In this document: piece after piece, positions 1 through 8,201 of the stretch
How positions within the stretch are numbered: position 1 is the stretch's first letter
Layout: each line of letters starts with the position of its first letter
Assembly (NCBI GenBank): GCA_965276765.1
Contig: OZ255627.1
Location: forward strand, 3,348,001-3,412,000
Origin: G965276765 sp965276765
GTDB lineage: Bacteria; Actinomycetota; Acidimicrobiia; Acidimicrobiales; Palsa-688
Direction: 5' to 3'
DNA length: 64,000 bases
Position numbers and translations under genes: made by a program
Notes under the pieces: model-generated
The model's database searches: none
Told to the model about the DNA's origin: nothing
Seen by the model: the letters and a program-made list of their open reading frames with translations, nothing else

Positions 1-666
1 CGGGTCCATGACCTGCGTTCGGCTGCGACCGACCCTCACCGCTCCGCCGACGACGCGCCCTTCGGCGGGGGAGCGGGAATGGTGCTCGCCCCCCAACCGG
101 TCTTCGCCGCCATCGAGGCCGTCGGTCCACCTCGACCCCTCCTGTTGCTCGGACCCGCCGGACCGCGCTTCGACCAGGCGTGGGCCCACCGGCTCGCGGC
201 CGGTGGAAGCTTCTCGCTCCTCTGCGGTCGCTACGAGGGGGTCGATCAGCGGATCGCCGACCACCTGGTCGACGGTGAGCTGTCGATCGGGGATTTTGTT
301 CTGTCCGGGGGAGAGGTAGCGGCGCTTGCGGTCGTCGAGGCTGTCTGCCGGCTCGTGCCCGGCGTGATGGGAAACGAGGAATCCGCCAAGGAGGAGAGCT
401 TCTCCGATGGGCTCCTCGAGTATCCCCACTACACCCGGCCGGCGTCGTTTCGGGGGTTGGAGGTCCCGGGAGCGCTGCTCTCGGGCGACCATGGCCGCGT
501 GCGACGCTGGCGGAGAGCGCATGCCATCGCCAGGACCCTCGCCCGACGACCGGACCTGATCGAGGCACGCGGTGGCCTGAGTGTCGACGACCGGATGGTT
601 CTCTCCGAATTCGGTCTCGCCGACGATGGGTCCACCGCCGCCACCGGAGGCGAGGATGGCCACTGA
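1..666 (+). CDS. trmD: tRNA (guanine-N1)-methyltransferase TrmD, 5' end cut by the window
   Basis: Methylates N1 of guanosine-37 in tRNA using S-adenosylmethionine, which prevents +1 frameshifting. The frame is open from base 1 and already shows the family N-terminal region (VHDLR, then GGGAGMV at about base 66-84), so the coding sequence begins upstream of the window; the ATG at 79 is internal. The trefoil-knot SAM site is clear: LLCGRYEGVDQRI, then IGDFVLSGGE, then the EESFSDGLLEYPHYTRP block. About 40-50 N-terminal residues are missing. Followed by rplS, the usual order (trmD-rplS). Confidence 0.95.
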   Translation, partial: RVHDLRSAATDPHRSADDAPFGGGAGMVLAPQPVFAAIEAVGPPRPLLLLGPAGPRFDQAWAHRLAAGGSFSLLCGRYEGVDQRIADHLVDGELSIGDFVLSGGEVAALAVVEAVCRLVPGVMGNEESAKEESFSDGLLEYPHYTRPASFRGLEVPGALLSGDHGRVRRWRRAHAIARTLARRPDLIEARGGLSVDDRMVLSEFGLADDGSTAATGGEDGH

Positions 667-680
667 CCCCGGCCATCCAC

Positions 681-686
681 TACCCT
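681..686 (+). promoter_or_regulatory. Putative -10 box (TACCCT) upstream of rplS
   Basis: TACCCT lies 15 nt after the trmD stop and fits the TAnnnT -10 pattern seen before many genes here. Initiation about 7 nt downstream would give rplS a leader of roughly 120 nt. No convincing -35 is visible. Confidence 0.4.
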
Positions 687-700
687 GAGTCGTCCCCTCC

Positions 701-786
701 GCGACGAGAAGGGCGAGCGTGACTCCGCCGGTGCCGATGGGCCGTCGGGATCGGCCCGTGGACATCCATCTCGCCTCGTTCGTCGC
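701..786 (+). promoter_or_regulatory. Structured leader RNA in front of rplS
   Basis: Nested complementary arms can be paired by eye. GCGACGA (701-707) pairs with TCGTCGC (780-786). GGCGAG (712-717) pairs with CTCGCC (770-775) after a 4x4 internal loop. Inside, GGGCCG (739-744) pairs with CGGCCC (752-757). The structure ends about 27 nt before the rplS ATG. Ribosomal-protein leaders that bind the protein product are known for L19 in some phyla; whether this is one is inference. Confidence 0.4.
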
Positions 787-813
787 CGCACCGAGCGCCA
801 GGAGCATTGCGCC

Positions 814-1167
814 ATGAATCCCACCGACCTCGTCGACCAGGACAGCCTGCGTACCGACGTCCCCGACTTTGTCCCGGGAGACTCCCTGAAGGTCCACGTG
901 CGCGTGGTCGAGGGCACTCGTGAGCGCGTGCAGATCTTCCAGGGCGCGGTGATCAGGAGGCAGGGATCGGGCCTCAGAGAGACCTTCACCGTCCGGAAGG
1001 TCAGCTTCGGCGTCGGCGTCGAGCGCACGTTTCCCGTGCACTCACCCGTGATAGCAAAGATCGAGGTCGTGACGAGGGGTGACGTACGCAGGGCGAAGCT
1101 GTACTACCTGCGGGAGCGCAGCGGCAAGGCGGCGAAGATCAAGGAGAAGCGCGTCCCGGCTCGCTGA
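814..1167 (+). CDS. rplS: 50S ribosomal protein L19
   Basis: Ribosomal protein bL19, located at the interface of the 50S and 30S subunits. The 117-residue product has the expected length and motifs: FVPGDSLKVHVRVVEGTRERVQIFQGAVIRRQ in the first half, then GVGVERTFPVHSP and AKLYYLRERSGKAAKIKEK at the end. An AGGAG lies about 10 nt before the ATG. It follows trmD after a structured 147-nt gap. Signal peptidase I and RNase HII genes, which often come next in actinobacteria, are absent here. Confidence 0.97.
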   Translation: MNPTDLVDQDSLRTDVPDFVPGDSLKVHVRVVEGTRERVQIFQGAVIRRQGSGLRETFTVRKVSFGVGVERTFPVHSPVIAKIEVVTRGDVRRAKLYYLRERSGKAAKIKEKRVPAR

Positions 1168-1231
1168 GCGGCTGCTCGGAGCGTCGGCGCCGGCACGCCG
1201 GTGGCCGGCGGCAGGTCGTAGCATGAAGGTC

Positions 1232-1261
1232 ATGAACTCCGATCACGGGACGCTCCGGTGA
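1232..1261 (+). CDS. Nine-codon leaderless upstream ORF overlapping the DUF2469 start
   Basis: A -10 box TAGCAT at 1219-1224 is followed by 7 nt and then ATG at 1232, the spacing expected for a leaderless mRNA. The ORF codes for MNSDHGTLR and its TGA (1259-1261) overlaps the GTG start of the next gene (1258-1260) as GTGA. This would allow translational coupling. Seen in sequence; translation is inferred. The same design recurs before whiG and dapA. Confidence 0.45.
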   Translation: MNSDHGTLR

Positions 1262-1551
1262 GCGCCGAGGACCTCGAGCGGTACGAGACCGAGATCGAGC
1301 TGCAGCTCTACCAGGAGTACCGGGCCGTCCTCCCCATGTTCAAGTACGTGGTGGAGACCGAGCGCCGGTTCTACCTTGCCAACGACGTAAAGATGGAGGC
1401 CAGCGGGGACGGTTCGCGCACCTTCTTCGAGATCCGGCTCGGGGACGCATGGGTCTGGGACATGTATCGACCCGCCCGTTTCGTTTCCTCCGTGCGAGTG
1501 GTTACCTTCAAAGACGTCAACGTCGAAGAGCTGCCGGAAAAGGAGCTCTGA
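1258..1551 (+). CDS. DUF2469 family protein
   Basis: Conserved actinobacterial protein of unknown function, 97 residues. The start MSAEDLERYETEIELQLYQEYR and the later VVETERRFYLAND are signature sequences of the family and fix the GTG start at 1258. The protein is acidic, has no membrane segment and probably is cytoplasmic. In relatives it sits between rnhB and yraN; here yraN follows 12 nt downstream but rnhB is missing upstream. Probably expressed from the promoter at 1219. Confidence 0.9.
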   Translation: MSAEDLERYETEIELQLYQEYRAVLPMFKYVVETERRFYLANDVKMEASGDGSRTFFEIRLGDAWVWDMYRPARFVSSVRVVTFKDVNVEELPEKEL

Positions 1552-1563
1552 GCGATCAGGGCG

Positions 1564-1971
1564 ATGACAGCTCCCGAGCGCCAGCCGGCGGGCGGCCATG
1601 GTGGCGGCGTTGGAGCCGACGGGATGGCTCGACACCGCCAACGTCTCGGCAGAGCGGGGGAGGACCGAGCCGCCGTGTGGTACGAGGAGGCGGGCTATGA
1701 GGTCGTGGCCCGCAACTGGCGCTGCCGTGACGGCGAGTTGGATCTGGTGGCCAAGAAGGGCGGTATCTTCGTCTTCTGCGAGGTGAAGGCGAGGAGCACC
1801 GATGCGTTCGGTGTGCCGGCGACGGCGGTGACCGCGACCAAGCAGACGCGGATCCGGCGGCTTGCGGCACGTTGGCTCGAGCAAGAGGCTCCGACGAGGG
1901 CGCGACGCATACGCTTCGACGTCGTCGCCATCCTCGGCGGCGAGCTCGAGGTGATCGAGGGGGCGTTCTGA
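1564..1971 (+). CDS. YraN / UPF0102 family putative endonuclease-fold protein
   Basis: Member of the UPF0102 family, which has a restriction-endonuclease-like fold and no firmly assigned role. The core from about residue 21 (MARHRQRLGRAGEDRAAVWYEE) runs through RNWRCRDGELDLVAKKG and FVFCEVKAR, which supply the D-E-x-K pattern of that fold. The family is usually near 120 residues, so the ATG at 1624 may be the true start instead of 1564. Neighbouring comM and dprA are part of the conserved order, although four metabolic genes are inserted between them here. Confidence 0.85.
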   Translation: MTAPERQPAGGHGGGVGADGMARHRQRLGRAGEDRAAVWYEEAGYEVVARNWRCRDGELDLVAKKGGIFVFCEVKARSTDAFGVPATAVTATKQTRIRRLAARWLEQEAPTRARRIRFDVVAILGGELEVIEGAF

Positions 1972-3302
1972 GCGGCTCCCCGCAGGGCCAGTCTCCGCGA
2001 GATCCGTCTTCGCCGCGCTCGGATCCGCAGGAGGGGCCGCGGAGCGGAAACGGCGCCTCATCCGGGTCCGGCAGGGACGGTGCCGGTAGCTCCTCTGCGG
2101 GCGCCATCGATGCGGTCGACGCCGGTGCCGACCCTCAATCCGCCACAGGCTTCGCGCTCGACACGCTGGCCGTCCACGTCGGGCGTCCGGAGAGCACACC
2201 TGGCGGTCCGGTCAATCCGTCGATCGTGCTCAGCTCCACCTTCCATCAGGGGGGCGAGCTCAGCTACGGCCGGGACGGCAACCCGACATGGAGCGCCTTC
2301 GAGGCCGCCATCGGCGCGCTCGAAGGCGGCACAGCACTCGCCTTCGCCTCGGGACTCGGAGCCATCGCCGCGATCATCGAGACACTGCCGGTGCCGGGGC
2401 GGGTCATTGTCGCCGGCGACGCCTACAACGGCACCCGGCGCTTCCTCTCCGACGTCGGTGCCAGGGGGAGGCTTCGTTCTCGGACCGTTGACGTCGCCGA
2501 CACGGCGGCAGCCCTGGACGCGTGCGCCGACGTAGCCGATGGCCCTGGGCGACCATCGGGGCGAGGAGAGGCGTTCGGATCGGGTGGGATCCTGTGGCTC
2601 GAGACCCCGACCAACCCGCTGCTCGCGGTCGCCGACCTGCCGGCGCTGACGGCCGGTGCCCACGAGCTCGGACTCGATGTGGTGGTGGATAACACCTTTG
2701 CCACGCCGGTCCTGCAACGTCCGCTCGCTTTGGGTGTCGACGTGGTCGTTCATAGTGCCACCAAGGCCATTTCGGGTCACTCCGATGTTCTCCTCGGTGT
2801 GGCAGTGACGCGTCGCCACGATGTGCTCGATCTGCTTGTCACCAGGCGTTCGCTCCATGGGGCCGTGGCCGGCCCTTTCGAGACGTGGCTCGGTCTGCGC
2901 GGGCTTCGCACCCTGCCCCTCAGGGTCAGGAGATCGCAGGCCACTGCCCTCGAACTGGCCCGCCGCCTCGACGACCATCCAGGGGTGACAAAGGTTCGGT
3001 ATCCCGGTCTCTCGTCGGATCCGGGCTATGAGAGGGCAGCTGCGCAGATGGATGGGGCGGGGTTCATCGTGTCCTTCGAGGTGGCGGGCGGGATACCGGC
3101 GGCGGAAGCCGTCGCCGCCGAAACACGGGTGGCTATCGCCGGTACCAGCCTCGGCGGCGTGGAGACGCTCATCGAGCGTCGGGGCCGCTGGGAGGGGGAG
3201 GAGGAGCTCCCTTCGTCGTTGCTCCGTCTTTCCGTCGGCATAGAGGACGTAGAGGATCTGTGGCAGGACCTCGATCGGGCCATCGGAGCTGCCCGCCGCT
3301 GA
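1872..3302 (+). CDS. Cystathionine gamma-synthase / gamma-lyase family PLP enzyme
   Basis: Pyridoxal-phosphate enzyme of the trans-sulfuration family. The homologous part begins near FALDTLAVHVGRPEST (base 2151) and includes LSYGRDGNPTW, the substrate/PLP region ALAFASGLGAI, WLETPTNPLL, VVVDNTFATPVLQRPL, and the Schiff-base lysine in HSATKAISGHSDVLLG (about base 2762). Synthase, beta-lyase and gamma-lyase cannot be separated by eye. The start is unclear: no ATG or GTG exists in this frame before the domain. Options are TTG at 1872, inside yraN, or CTG at 1968, overlapping the yraN stop with GAGGGG upstream. The first ~60 residues after 1968 are low-complexity. Confidence 0.85.
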   Translation: MARARGSDEGATHTLRRRRHPRRRARGDRGGVLSGSPQGQSPRDPSSPRSDPQEGPRSGNGASSGSGRDGAGSSSAGAIDAVDAGADPQSATGFALDTLAVHVGRPESTPGGPVNPSIVLSSTFHQGGELSYGRDGNPTWSAFEAAIGALEGGTALAFASGLGAIAAIIETLPVPGRVIVAGDAYNGTRRFLSDVGARGRLRSRTVDVADTAAALDACADVADGPGRPSGRGEAFGSGGILWLETPTNPLLAVADLPALTAGAHELGLDVVVDNTFATPVLQRPLALGVDVVVHSATKAISGHSDVLLGVAVTRRHDVLDLLVTRRSLHGAVAGPFETWLGLRGLRTLPLRVRRSQATALELARRLDDHPGVTKVRYPGLSSDPGYERAAAQMDGAGFIVSFEVAGGIPAAEAVAAETRVAIAGTSLGGVETLIERRGRWEGEEELPSSLLRLSVGIEDVEDLWQDLDRAIGAARR

Positions 3303-3338
3303 CGCGGTCACGGTGCTCTCCACCGGGCCGGTGCGGGC

Positions 3339-3344
3339 TACCGT
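3339..3344 (+). promoter_or_regulatory. -10 box for a leaderless crotonase mRNA
   Basis: TACCGT is separated by 7 nt from the ATG at 3352 and no Shine-Dalgarno sequence precedes that ATG. This fits leaderless initiation. Confidence 0.5.
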
Positions 3345-3351
3345 CGCAGTC

Positions 3352-4122
3352 ATGGACAGCATCAGGCTGAGCAGGAGCGATGGCATCGCCACCATCACCA
3401 TCGATCGCCCGGAACGAAAGAACGCCTTGGGCTATGAGCACTTCATGGAGCTCGGTCGGCTGGCGACCGAGGTGGCGATGACTCGCAGCGATCGGGTGCT
3501 CGTCCTTACCGGGGCGGGAGGGGATTTCTGCGCCGGCGCCGACCTCGTAGCGAGTGAGGCGACCGAGCGCGGTGCCCTCGACAGGATGAACGATGTTGGA
3601 ACCGTGGCCAGAGCAATCAGGGACCTGTCCAAGCCGACGATCGCCAAGGTCGATGGGGTCGCCGTCGGCGCCGGCGCCAACTTGGCGCTGTGCTGCGACC
3701 TCATCGTGGCGAGCGACAGGACCCGTTTCTCCGAGATCTTCTCGCGCCGGGCGCTCTCCCTCGACTTCGGTGGCTCCTGGCTGCTCCCGCGGGCCATCGG
3801 ACTTGCTCGGGCCAAGGAGCTGGCGTTCTTCGGGGACATTATCGGGGCAGACGAGCTGGTGGAGCTTGGCCTCGTCAACCGAGCCATGCCTGCTGGCGAG
3901 CTCGACGAGTTCGTTGCGACGTGGGCCCGCCGGCTGGCCGCAGGTCCGTCGATCGCGCTTTCCTTGACCAAGGAGCTGTTGGACTCGGCCGAGACGACGA
4001 CGTTCTCTCAAGCGCTTGCGGCCGAGGCGCGCGCTCAGACCATCAACCTTTCGACGGCCGATGCACGCGAGGCTTTCTCCGCCTTCGCGGCGAAGCGGGA
4101 GCCCAAGTTCGAGGGACGCTGA
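3352..4122 (+). CDS. Enoyl-CoA hydratase/isomerase (crotonase) family protein
   Basis: Crotonase-fold enzyme acting on acyl-CoA thioesters, 256 residues from the ATG at 3352. The CoA-binding/oxyanion-hole segments are visible: ERKNALG, GAGGDFCAGADL, then KVDGVAVGAGANLALCCDLIVAS, and FGGSWLLPRAIGLARAKELAFFG. The residues after GAGANLA do not resolve whether it is a hydratase or an isomerase. A GTG at 3314 would add 13 residues, but the TACCGT box 7 nt before 3352 favours the shorter form. It lies beside a trans-sulfuration enzyme and a permease with no obvious shared pathway. Confidence 0.85.
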   Translation: MDSIRLSRSDGIATITIDRPERKNALGYEHFMELGRLATEVAMTRSDRVLVLTGAGGDFCAGADLVASEATERGALDRMNDVGTVARAIRDLSKPTIAKVDGVAVGAGANLALCCDLIVASDRTRFSEIFSRRALSLDFGGSWLLPRAIGLARAKELAFFGDIIGADELVELGLVNRAMPAGELDEFVATWARRLAAGPSIALSLTKELLDSAETTTFSQALAAEARAQTINLSTADAREAFSAFAAKREPKFEGR

Positions 4123-4242
4123 TCCTATCGCCCGGTCCTCCGTCGATCGCGCCGTGCGTCATCAGACGGCAATACGCGCGAAACGCGACGGTCGCACGAA
4201 CTTGGCACGATGGGCGATCGGACGTGAGTTAGGGGCCGGACC

Positions 4243-5787
4243 GTGACAGCTGCTGTCGATCTGCCGATCACCGCTTCCGCCGCCACTGAGCGGCGCAAGC
4301 TACGGCGACATTTTGGCCGTTTCGACATCCTCTTCTTTCTCATCTGCACCATCGTCGGGGTCGATACCATCGCCTCGGTAGCCAGCCAGGGAGGGGAGGC
4401 CTTCACTTGGATGGTGGTGTTCGCGCTGGTGTTCTTCGTGCCCCAGGCGCTGCTGTTTGCGGAGCTTGGCACGGCTTTCCCGCAGGAGGGAGGGCCGTAC
4501 CTGTGGACTCGAATGGCCTTTGGTCATCTCGCTGGGGCGGTCAACAACTTCCTGTACTGGGTGACCAATCCTGTCTGGCTGGGAGGGACGCTGGCCTTCT
4601 CGACACTGACCGCCATCCAAGTGTTCTTCCATCACGGCAAGACCTTCTCGACATTCATGTTCTTCGTGATCACCATCGTCTTCATATGGGTCACCGTCCT
4701 CGCCGCCATCCTGTCGTTCAGCGTCGGGAAGTGGCTCCCGACGGCAGGAGCATTCGCCCGTTTCGTGCTGCTCGGTCTCTTCACCGCTTCGGTCGTTGTG
4801 TTTGCCGTCAAGCACGGCACCCACGGGCTCAGCGCCGGGAATTTCCAACCAACGACGAGTGGATTCGTGCTTCTGGTCGGACTTCTGCTCTTCAATTATG
4901 TCGGCTTCGAATTGCCCAACAGTGCAGGTGAGGAGATGGTCAACCCGAAGCGCGACGTGCCGTTCGCGATCGCCCGGTCCGGGGTGTTCAGCTTCGCGCT
5001 GTATGCCCTTCCTATTCTCGGTATCTTGCTGGTGCTGCCGATCCGGCAGGTCACGAACTTCGGCGGCTTCGTCGACGCCATCCAGATGGTCTTTGTTGTG
5101 TACGGGGGTCATGTGGTCGCCGGCACTCCGGTGCTGACGGGCGCCGGTCTCGTCCTGGGTGACATCAGCGCCATTCTCTTCGTGATCTGTGTCCTCACGT
5201 CGGGCGTGACGTGGATCATGGGATCGGATCGCGCCCTCGCCGTCTCCGGCTACGACGGCGCCGCCCCACGCTTCTTCGGCGTCATCAACGCTCGCTACGG
5301 TACGCCGGTGCGGGTGAACGTCTTCAGCGGGATCGTCTCGACCATCGTGCTCGTCGCGGCCCATCAGCTGACGCACGGCAATGCGGCCAAGTTTTTTGTG
5401 GCCGTCCTCGGGGTCACGATCTCGACCACGCTCATCAGCTACCTGCTTATCTATCCGGCCCTCTGGAAGCTGCGTCGCAGCCATCCGGACACCCCGAGAC
5501 CTTTTCGTCTGCCTGCATTTCGCATCGTGACCGTGGTCTTGATGCTGCTCCTCGCGATTACAATCATCCAGCTCATGGCGCCTGGGGCTGGCGTCAGCTG
5601 GTTTGGCTCCAACTTCCGCCCGAGCAACTGGGCCGGCTCCGAGCGACTCGTCTACCTCGTCACCGAGCTCGCACCCGTGCTTGTCTTCATCGGCGTCGGT
5701 GTCGTCTTCTGGGCCATGGGAAAGAAGACGCGCGACGAGCTTGCCAGCGGATCCGCCGATCTGGTTGCCGACGAAGGCGACCGATAG
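4243..5787 (+). CDS. APC-superfamily amino acid permease
   Basis: Integral membrane transporter of 514 residues with about 12 hydrophobic segments, typical of amino acid-polyamine-organocation permeases. The first helix region contains FLICTIVGVDTIASVASQGGEAF, followed by PQALLFAELGTAFPQEGGPYLW, a well-known permease signature. Later parts include NYVGFELPNSAGEEMVNPKRDVP, also typical of the family. Substrate cannot be named. The GTG start follows a 120-nt gap after the crotonase; the MBL hydrolase begins 6 nt after its stop, so the two may be co-transcribed. Confidence 0.88.
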   Translation: MTAAVDLPITASAATERRKLRRHFGRFDILFFLICTIVGVDTIASVASQGGEAFTWMVVFALVFFVPQALLFAELGTAFPQEGGPYLWTRMAFGHLAGAVNNFLYWVTNPVWLGGTLAFSTLTAIQVFFHHGKTFSTFMFFVITIVFIWVTVLAAILSFSVGKWLPTAGAFARFVLLGLFTASVVVFAVKHGTHGLSAGNFQPTTSGFVLLVGLLLFNYVGFELPNSAGEEMVNPKRDVPFAIARSGVFSFALYALPILGILLVLPIRQVTNFGGFVDAIQMVFVVYGGHVVAGTPVLTGAGLVLGDISAILFVICVLTSGVTWIMGSDRALAVSGYDGAAPRFFGVINARYGTPVRVNVFSGIVSTIVLVAAHQLTHGNAAKFFVAVLGVTISTTLISYLLIYPALWKLRRSHPDTPRPFRLPAFRIVTVVLMLLLAITIIQLMAPGAGVSWFGSNFRPSNWAGSERLVYLVTELAPVLVFIGVGVVFWAMGKKTRDELASGSADLVADEGDR

Positions 5788-5793
5788 TCGCTC

Positions 5794-6561
5794 ATGCGTC
5801 GGCTGGTCGAGATCACGGCCGACTTGCTGGTTGCCACCAGTCGTCGCGAGCACACGACCAGTAGCGTCATCCCACTCGACCCCGGACATGGCGACGGCTC
5901 GTGTCTGCTCGTCGATCCGTGCTGGGACCCCGACGAGCTGTCCGATCTCGCCGTTGACCTCGCCGATCGAGGCCTCGTGGTGGCAGCCGGCCTGGCGACC
6001 CACGCCCACTATGACCACCTTCTCTGGCATCCGGACTTCGGCGAAGCGCCGCGGTGGGCGTCGGCGGACACGGCCCGCTTGGCGGCTCGCGATCACCTGT
6101 CGCTTCTCGCCGCGCTCGGTTCCGCCTGGCCGGATGACCTGGCGGCTGTCTTTGGACAAGTCGAGCGGGTGCCATCGACCGCACTGCGCTTGGGGGGCCA
6201 GGAGGTGGAGCTTCTCGTCCACGATGGCCACGAGGTCGGACACACGGCAGCCTGGTTCCCTGACCTGGCCGTGCTGATCGCCGGTGACATGCTCAGCGAC
6301 ATCGAGCTTCCTCTCCCGGCAGCTGGTCCTTCGGCCATCGCCGACTACGCGGCCGGGCTCGATCTCTTGGCGCCATTTATCGCCCGGGCCGCGTGGGTCG
6401 TCCCTGGCCATGGGACACCGACCCGCCATGGTCGCGAGCGCCTCGATGCCGACCGTCGGTACCTCGACGCCATAGTGAACAGGAGGCGCCCCGACGACGA
6501 TCGGCTGACCAATCCCGGGATGGAAGCGGTCCACCGAACCACGGTGGACCTCGCGCCCTGA
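5794..6561 (+). CDS. MBL-fold metallo-hydrolase
   Basis: Metallo-beta-lactamase fold protein, 255 residues. The zinc motif is THAHYDHLLWH near residue 70 (HxHxDH). A second metal ligand set is seen in HDGHEVGHTAAWF, then the bridging aspartate in VLIAGDMLSDIELP, and the last histidine in WVVPGHGTPTRHG. All ligands appear intact, so it should be an active hydrolase, but the substrate is unknown. It starts 6 nt after the permease stop without a clear ribosome-binding site. Confidence 0.85.
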   Translation: MRRLVEITADLLVATSRREHTTSSVIPLDPGHGDGSCLLVDPCWDPDELSDLAVDLADRGLVVAAGLATHAHYDHLLWHPDFGEAPRWASADTARLAARDHLSLLAALGSAWPDDLAAVFGQVERVPSTALRLGGQEVELLVHDGHEVGHTAAWFPDLAVLIAGDMLSDIELPLPAAGPSAIADYAAGLDLLAPFIARAAWVVPGHGTPTRHGRERLDADRRYLDAIVNRRRPDDDRLTNPGMEAVHRTTVDLAP

Positions 6562-6599
6562 CAAGCGGATGCCGGGCCGTGCCGGTCACAGCCCCGACG

Positions 6600-6605
6600 T
6601 AGCAT
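6600..6605 (+). promoter_or_regulatory. -10 box upstream of comM
   Basis: TAGCAT, 70 nt before the preferred comM start. A GTG at 6611 opens an 11-codon ORF (6611-6646), but it is 5 nt from the box and does not reach the comM start, so it is a weak upstream-ORF candidate. Confidence 0.35.
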
Positions 6606-6674
6606 CGGGGGTGAAAGTTCGTGGCCGACTTCACGGCCGCTCCTGAAACGTCGAAGCGTCATCAGGAGGTCCCC

Positions 6675-8201
6675 GTGCTCGCCACTGTGGGCTCAGCCAC
6701 CCTCGCCGGAGTCGACGGTCGGTCGATCGCCGTCGAGGTCCACGTCGCCAGCGGTATGCCGTTTTTCGGCATTGTCGGTCTGCCCGATGCGTCGTGCCGG
6801 GAAGCACGCGATCGGGTCAGGGCCGCCGTCGTCTCCTCCGGGCTGCGCTGGCCGCAACGGAGGGTTACGGTCAACCTGGCCCCTTCGGCGCTGCGCAAGG
6901 TCGGATCTGGGCTCGACCTCCCGATTGCAGTAGCGCTTATGGCCGCAGACGATCAGCTCGACCCCAGCCTTGTTGCCGACGTGGCCTTCATCGGGGAGCT
7001 CGGCCTCGATGGGACCCTGCGGCGGGTGCCCGGCACTCTCCCGCTCGTCGCCGCTCTCGACCAGTCGACCGTGGTGGTGCCGTCTTCGGCGGCGAGCGAA
7101 GCGCAGCTTCTCGGTCGGCATCGAGTCCTTTCGGCTCCGACCTTGAGGGCCGTGGTGGCGGCGCTGCGGGGTGAGGACGGCTGGTCGGATGTCGGAGTCA
7201 CACCGATGACGGTGCCCGAGGACCCGGTTCTCGATCTCGCCGACGTTCGGGGCCAACCCGTCGGCCGCCTCGCCGTGGAAGTAGCGGCGGCCGGCGGTCA
7301 CCATCTGCTCCTCGTCGGGCCGCCCGGTGCCGGCAAGACGATGCTCGCTCGACGCCTTGTCGGTGTCCTCCCACCTCTCGGTCGCGACGAGGCCTTGGAG
7401 GTCACGCGCATTCACTCGGCCGCAGGGCTCCCGCTTCCTGGTGGCCGTCTGGTCAGGCGGCCACCATTTCGAGCACCACATCACAGCGCGTCGCTCGTCT
7501 CGCTTGTCGGTGGCGGGACGGTCGCGATGCGCCCGGGCGAGATCACGTGCGCCCACCACGGCGTGCTCTTCATGGACGAGCTCGGAGAGTTTCCTTCCGA
7601 CCTGCTCGATACGCTCCGCCAGCCGCTCGAGGACGGTCAGGTGCTGGTCTGTCGTGCTCGCGCCAGCGTCGTCTTCCCGGCCCGCTTCCTGCTCGTCGCG
7701 GCCATGAACCCGTGCCCCTGCGGTGGGGATGGCGCGCCCGGAGGTTGCCGCTGCACGGAGACGGCAAGGGCCAGGTACTCGTCCCGCGTCTCCGGACCTC
7801 TGCTCGATCGGTTCGACTTGAGGGTTGGTGTCGACCGCCCCGACGTCGACGAGTTACTCCCCGCCGACGGCCCGGGGTTGCCGGGTGAGTCGTCCCTGGA
7901 GGTGGCGAAGCGGGTGAAGGCGGCCCGCTTCCAGGCCCGCACCAGGGGGGTGACCTGTAACGCAGCCATCCCGGGCCAACGACTGGAGCAGCTGGTGCCG
8001 CTCACCGCCCCGGCGCGTGCTCTGCTCGAGATCCGCCTCCGCCAGGGGAGGCTTTCCGCTCGCGGGCTCCACAGGGTGCGCCGAGTCGCGAGGACCGTCG
8101 CCGACCTGGCGGGCAAGCGAGCACCGGTTGACGCCGACGATGTGAGGGCGGCACTTGCTCTCCGGTCCGAGCCGTTTGCTCCCGTCGGGGCGATCGCATG
8201 A
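6675..8201 (+). CDS. comM: YifB/ComM family Mg-chelatase-like AAA+ ATPase
   Basis: AAA+ helicase-like protein related to ComM, which promotes branch migration during integration of transformed DNA. About 508 residues. Domains: an N-terminal Lon-protease-like fold (VHVASGMPFFGIVGLPDASCREARDRV, then DLPIAVALM), Walker A GPPGAGKTMLARRL, Mg-chelatase segment FRAPHHSASLVSLVGGG, Walker B VLFMDELGEF, MNPCPCGG, and a C-terminal helical domain. An AGGAGGT at 6664-6670 picks the GTG at 6675, although the frame is open to a GTG at 6621. Its stop overlaps the dprA ATG (ATGA). Confidence 0.93.
   Translation: MLATVGSATLAGVDGRSIAVEVHVASGMPFFGIVGLPDASCREARDRVRAAVVSSGLRWPQRRVTVNLAPSALRKVGSGLDLPIAVALMAADDQLDPSLVADVAFIGELGLDGTLRRVPGTLPLVAALDQSTVVVPSSAASEAQLLGRHRVLSAPTLRAVVAALRGEDGWSDVGVTPMTVPEDPVLDLADVRGQPVGRLAVEVAAAGGHHLLLVGPPGAGKTMLARRLVGVLPPLGRDEALEVTRIHSAAGLPLPGGRLVRRPPFRAPHHSASLVSLVGGGTVAMRPGEITCAHHGVLFMDELGEFPSDLLDTLRQPLEDGQVLVCRARASVVFPARFLLVAAMNPCPCGGDGAPGGCRCTETARARYSSRVSGPLLDRFDLRVGVDRPDVDELLPADGPGLPGESSLEVAKRVKAARFQARTRGVTCNAAIPGQRLEQLVPLTAPARALLEIRLRQGRLSARGLHRVRRVARTVADLAGKRAPVDADDVRAALALRSEPFAPVGAIA

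Noticed and set aside
4300..6564. 754-codon open frame on the minus strand opposite the permease and MBL genes
   Set aside because: GC-rich shadow of the plus-strand genes; its translation is His/Asp/Arg-rich with no family motif, while the plus strand has clear membrane segments and zinc motifs.
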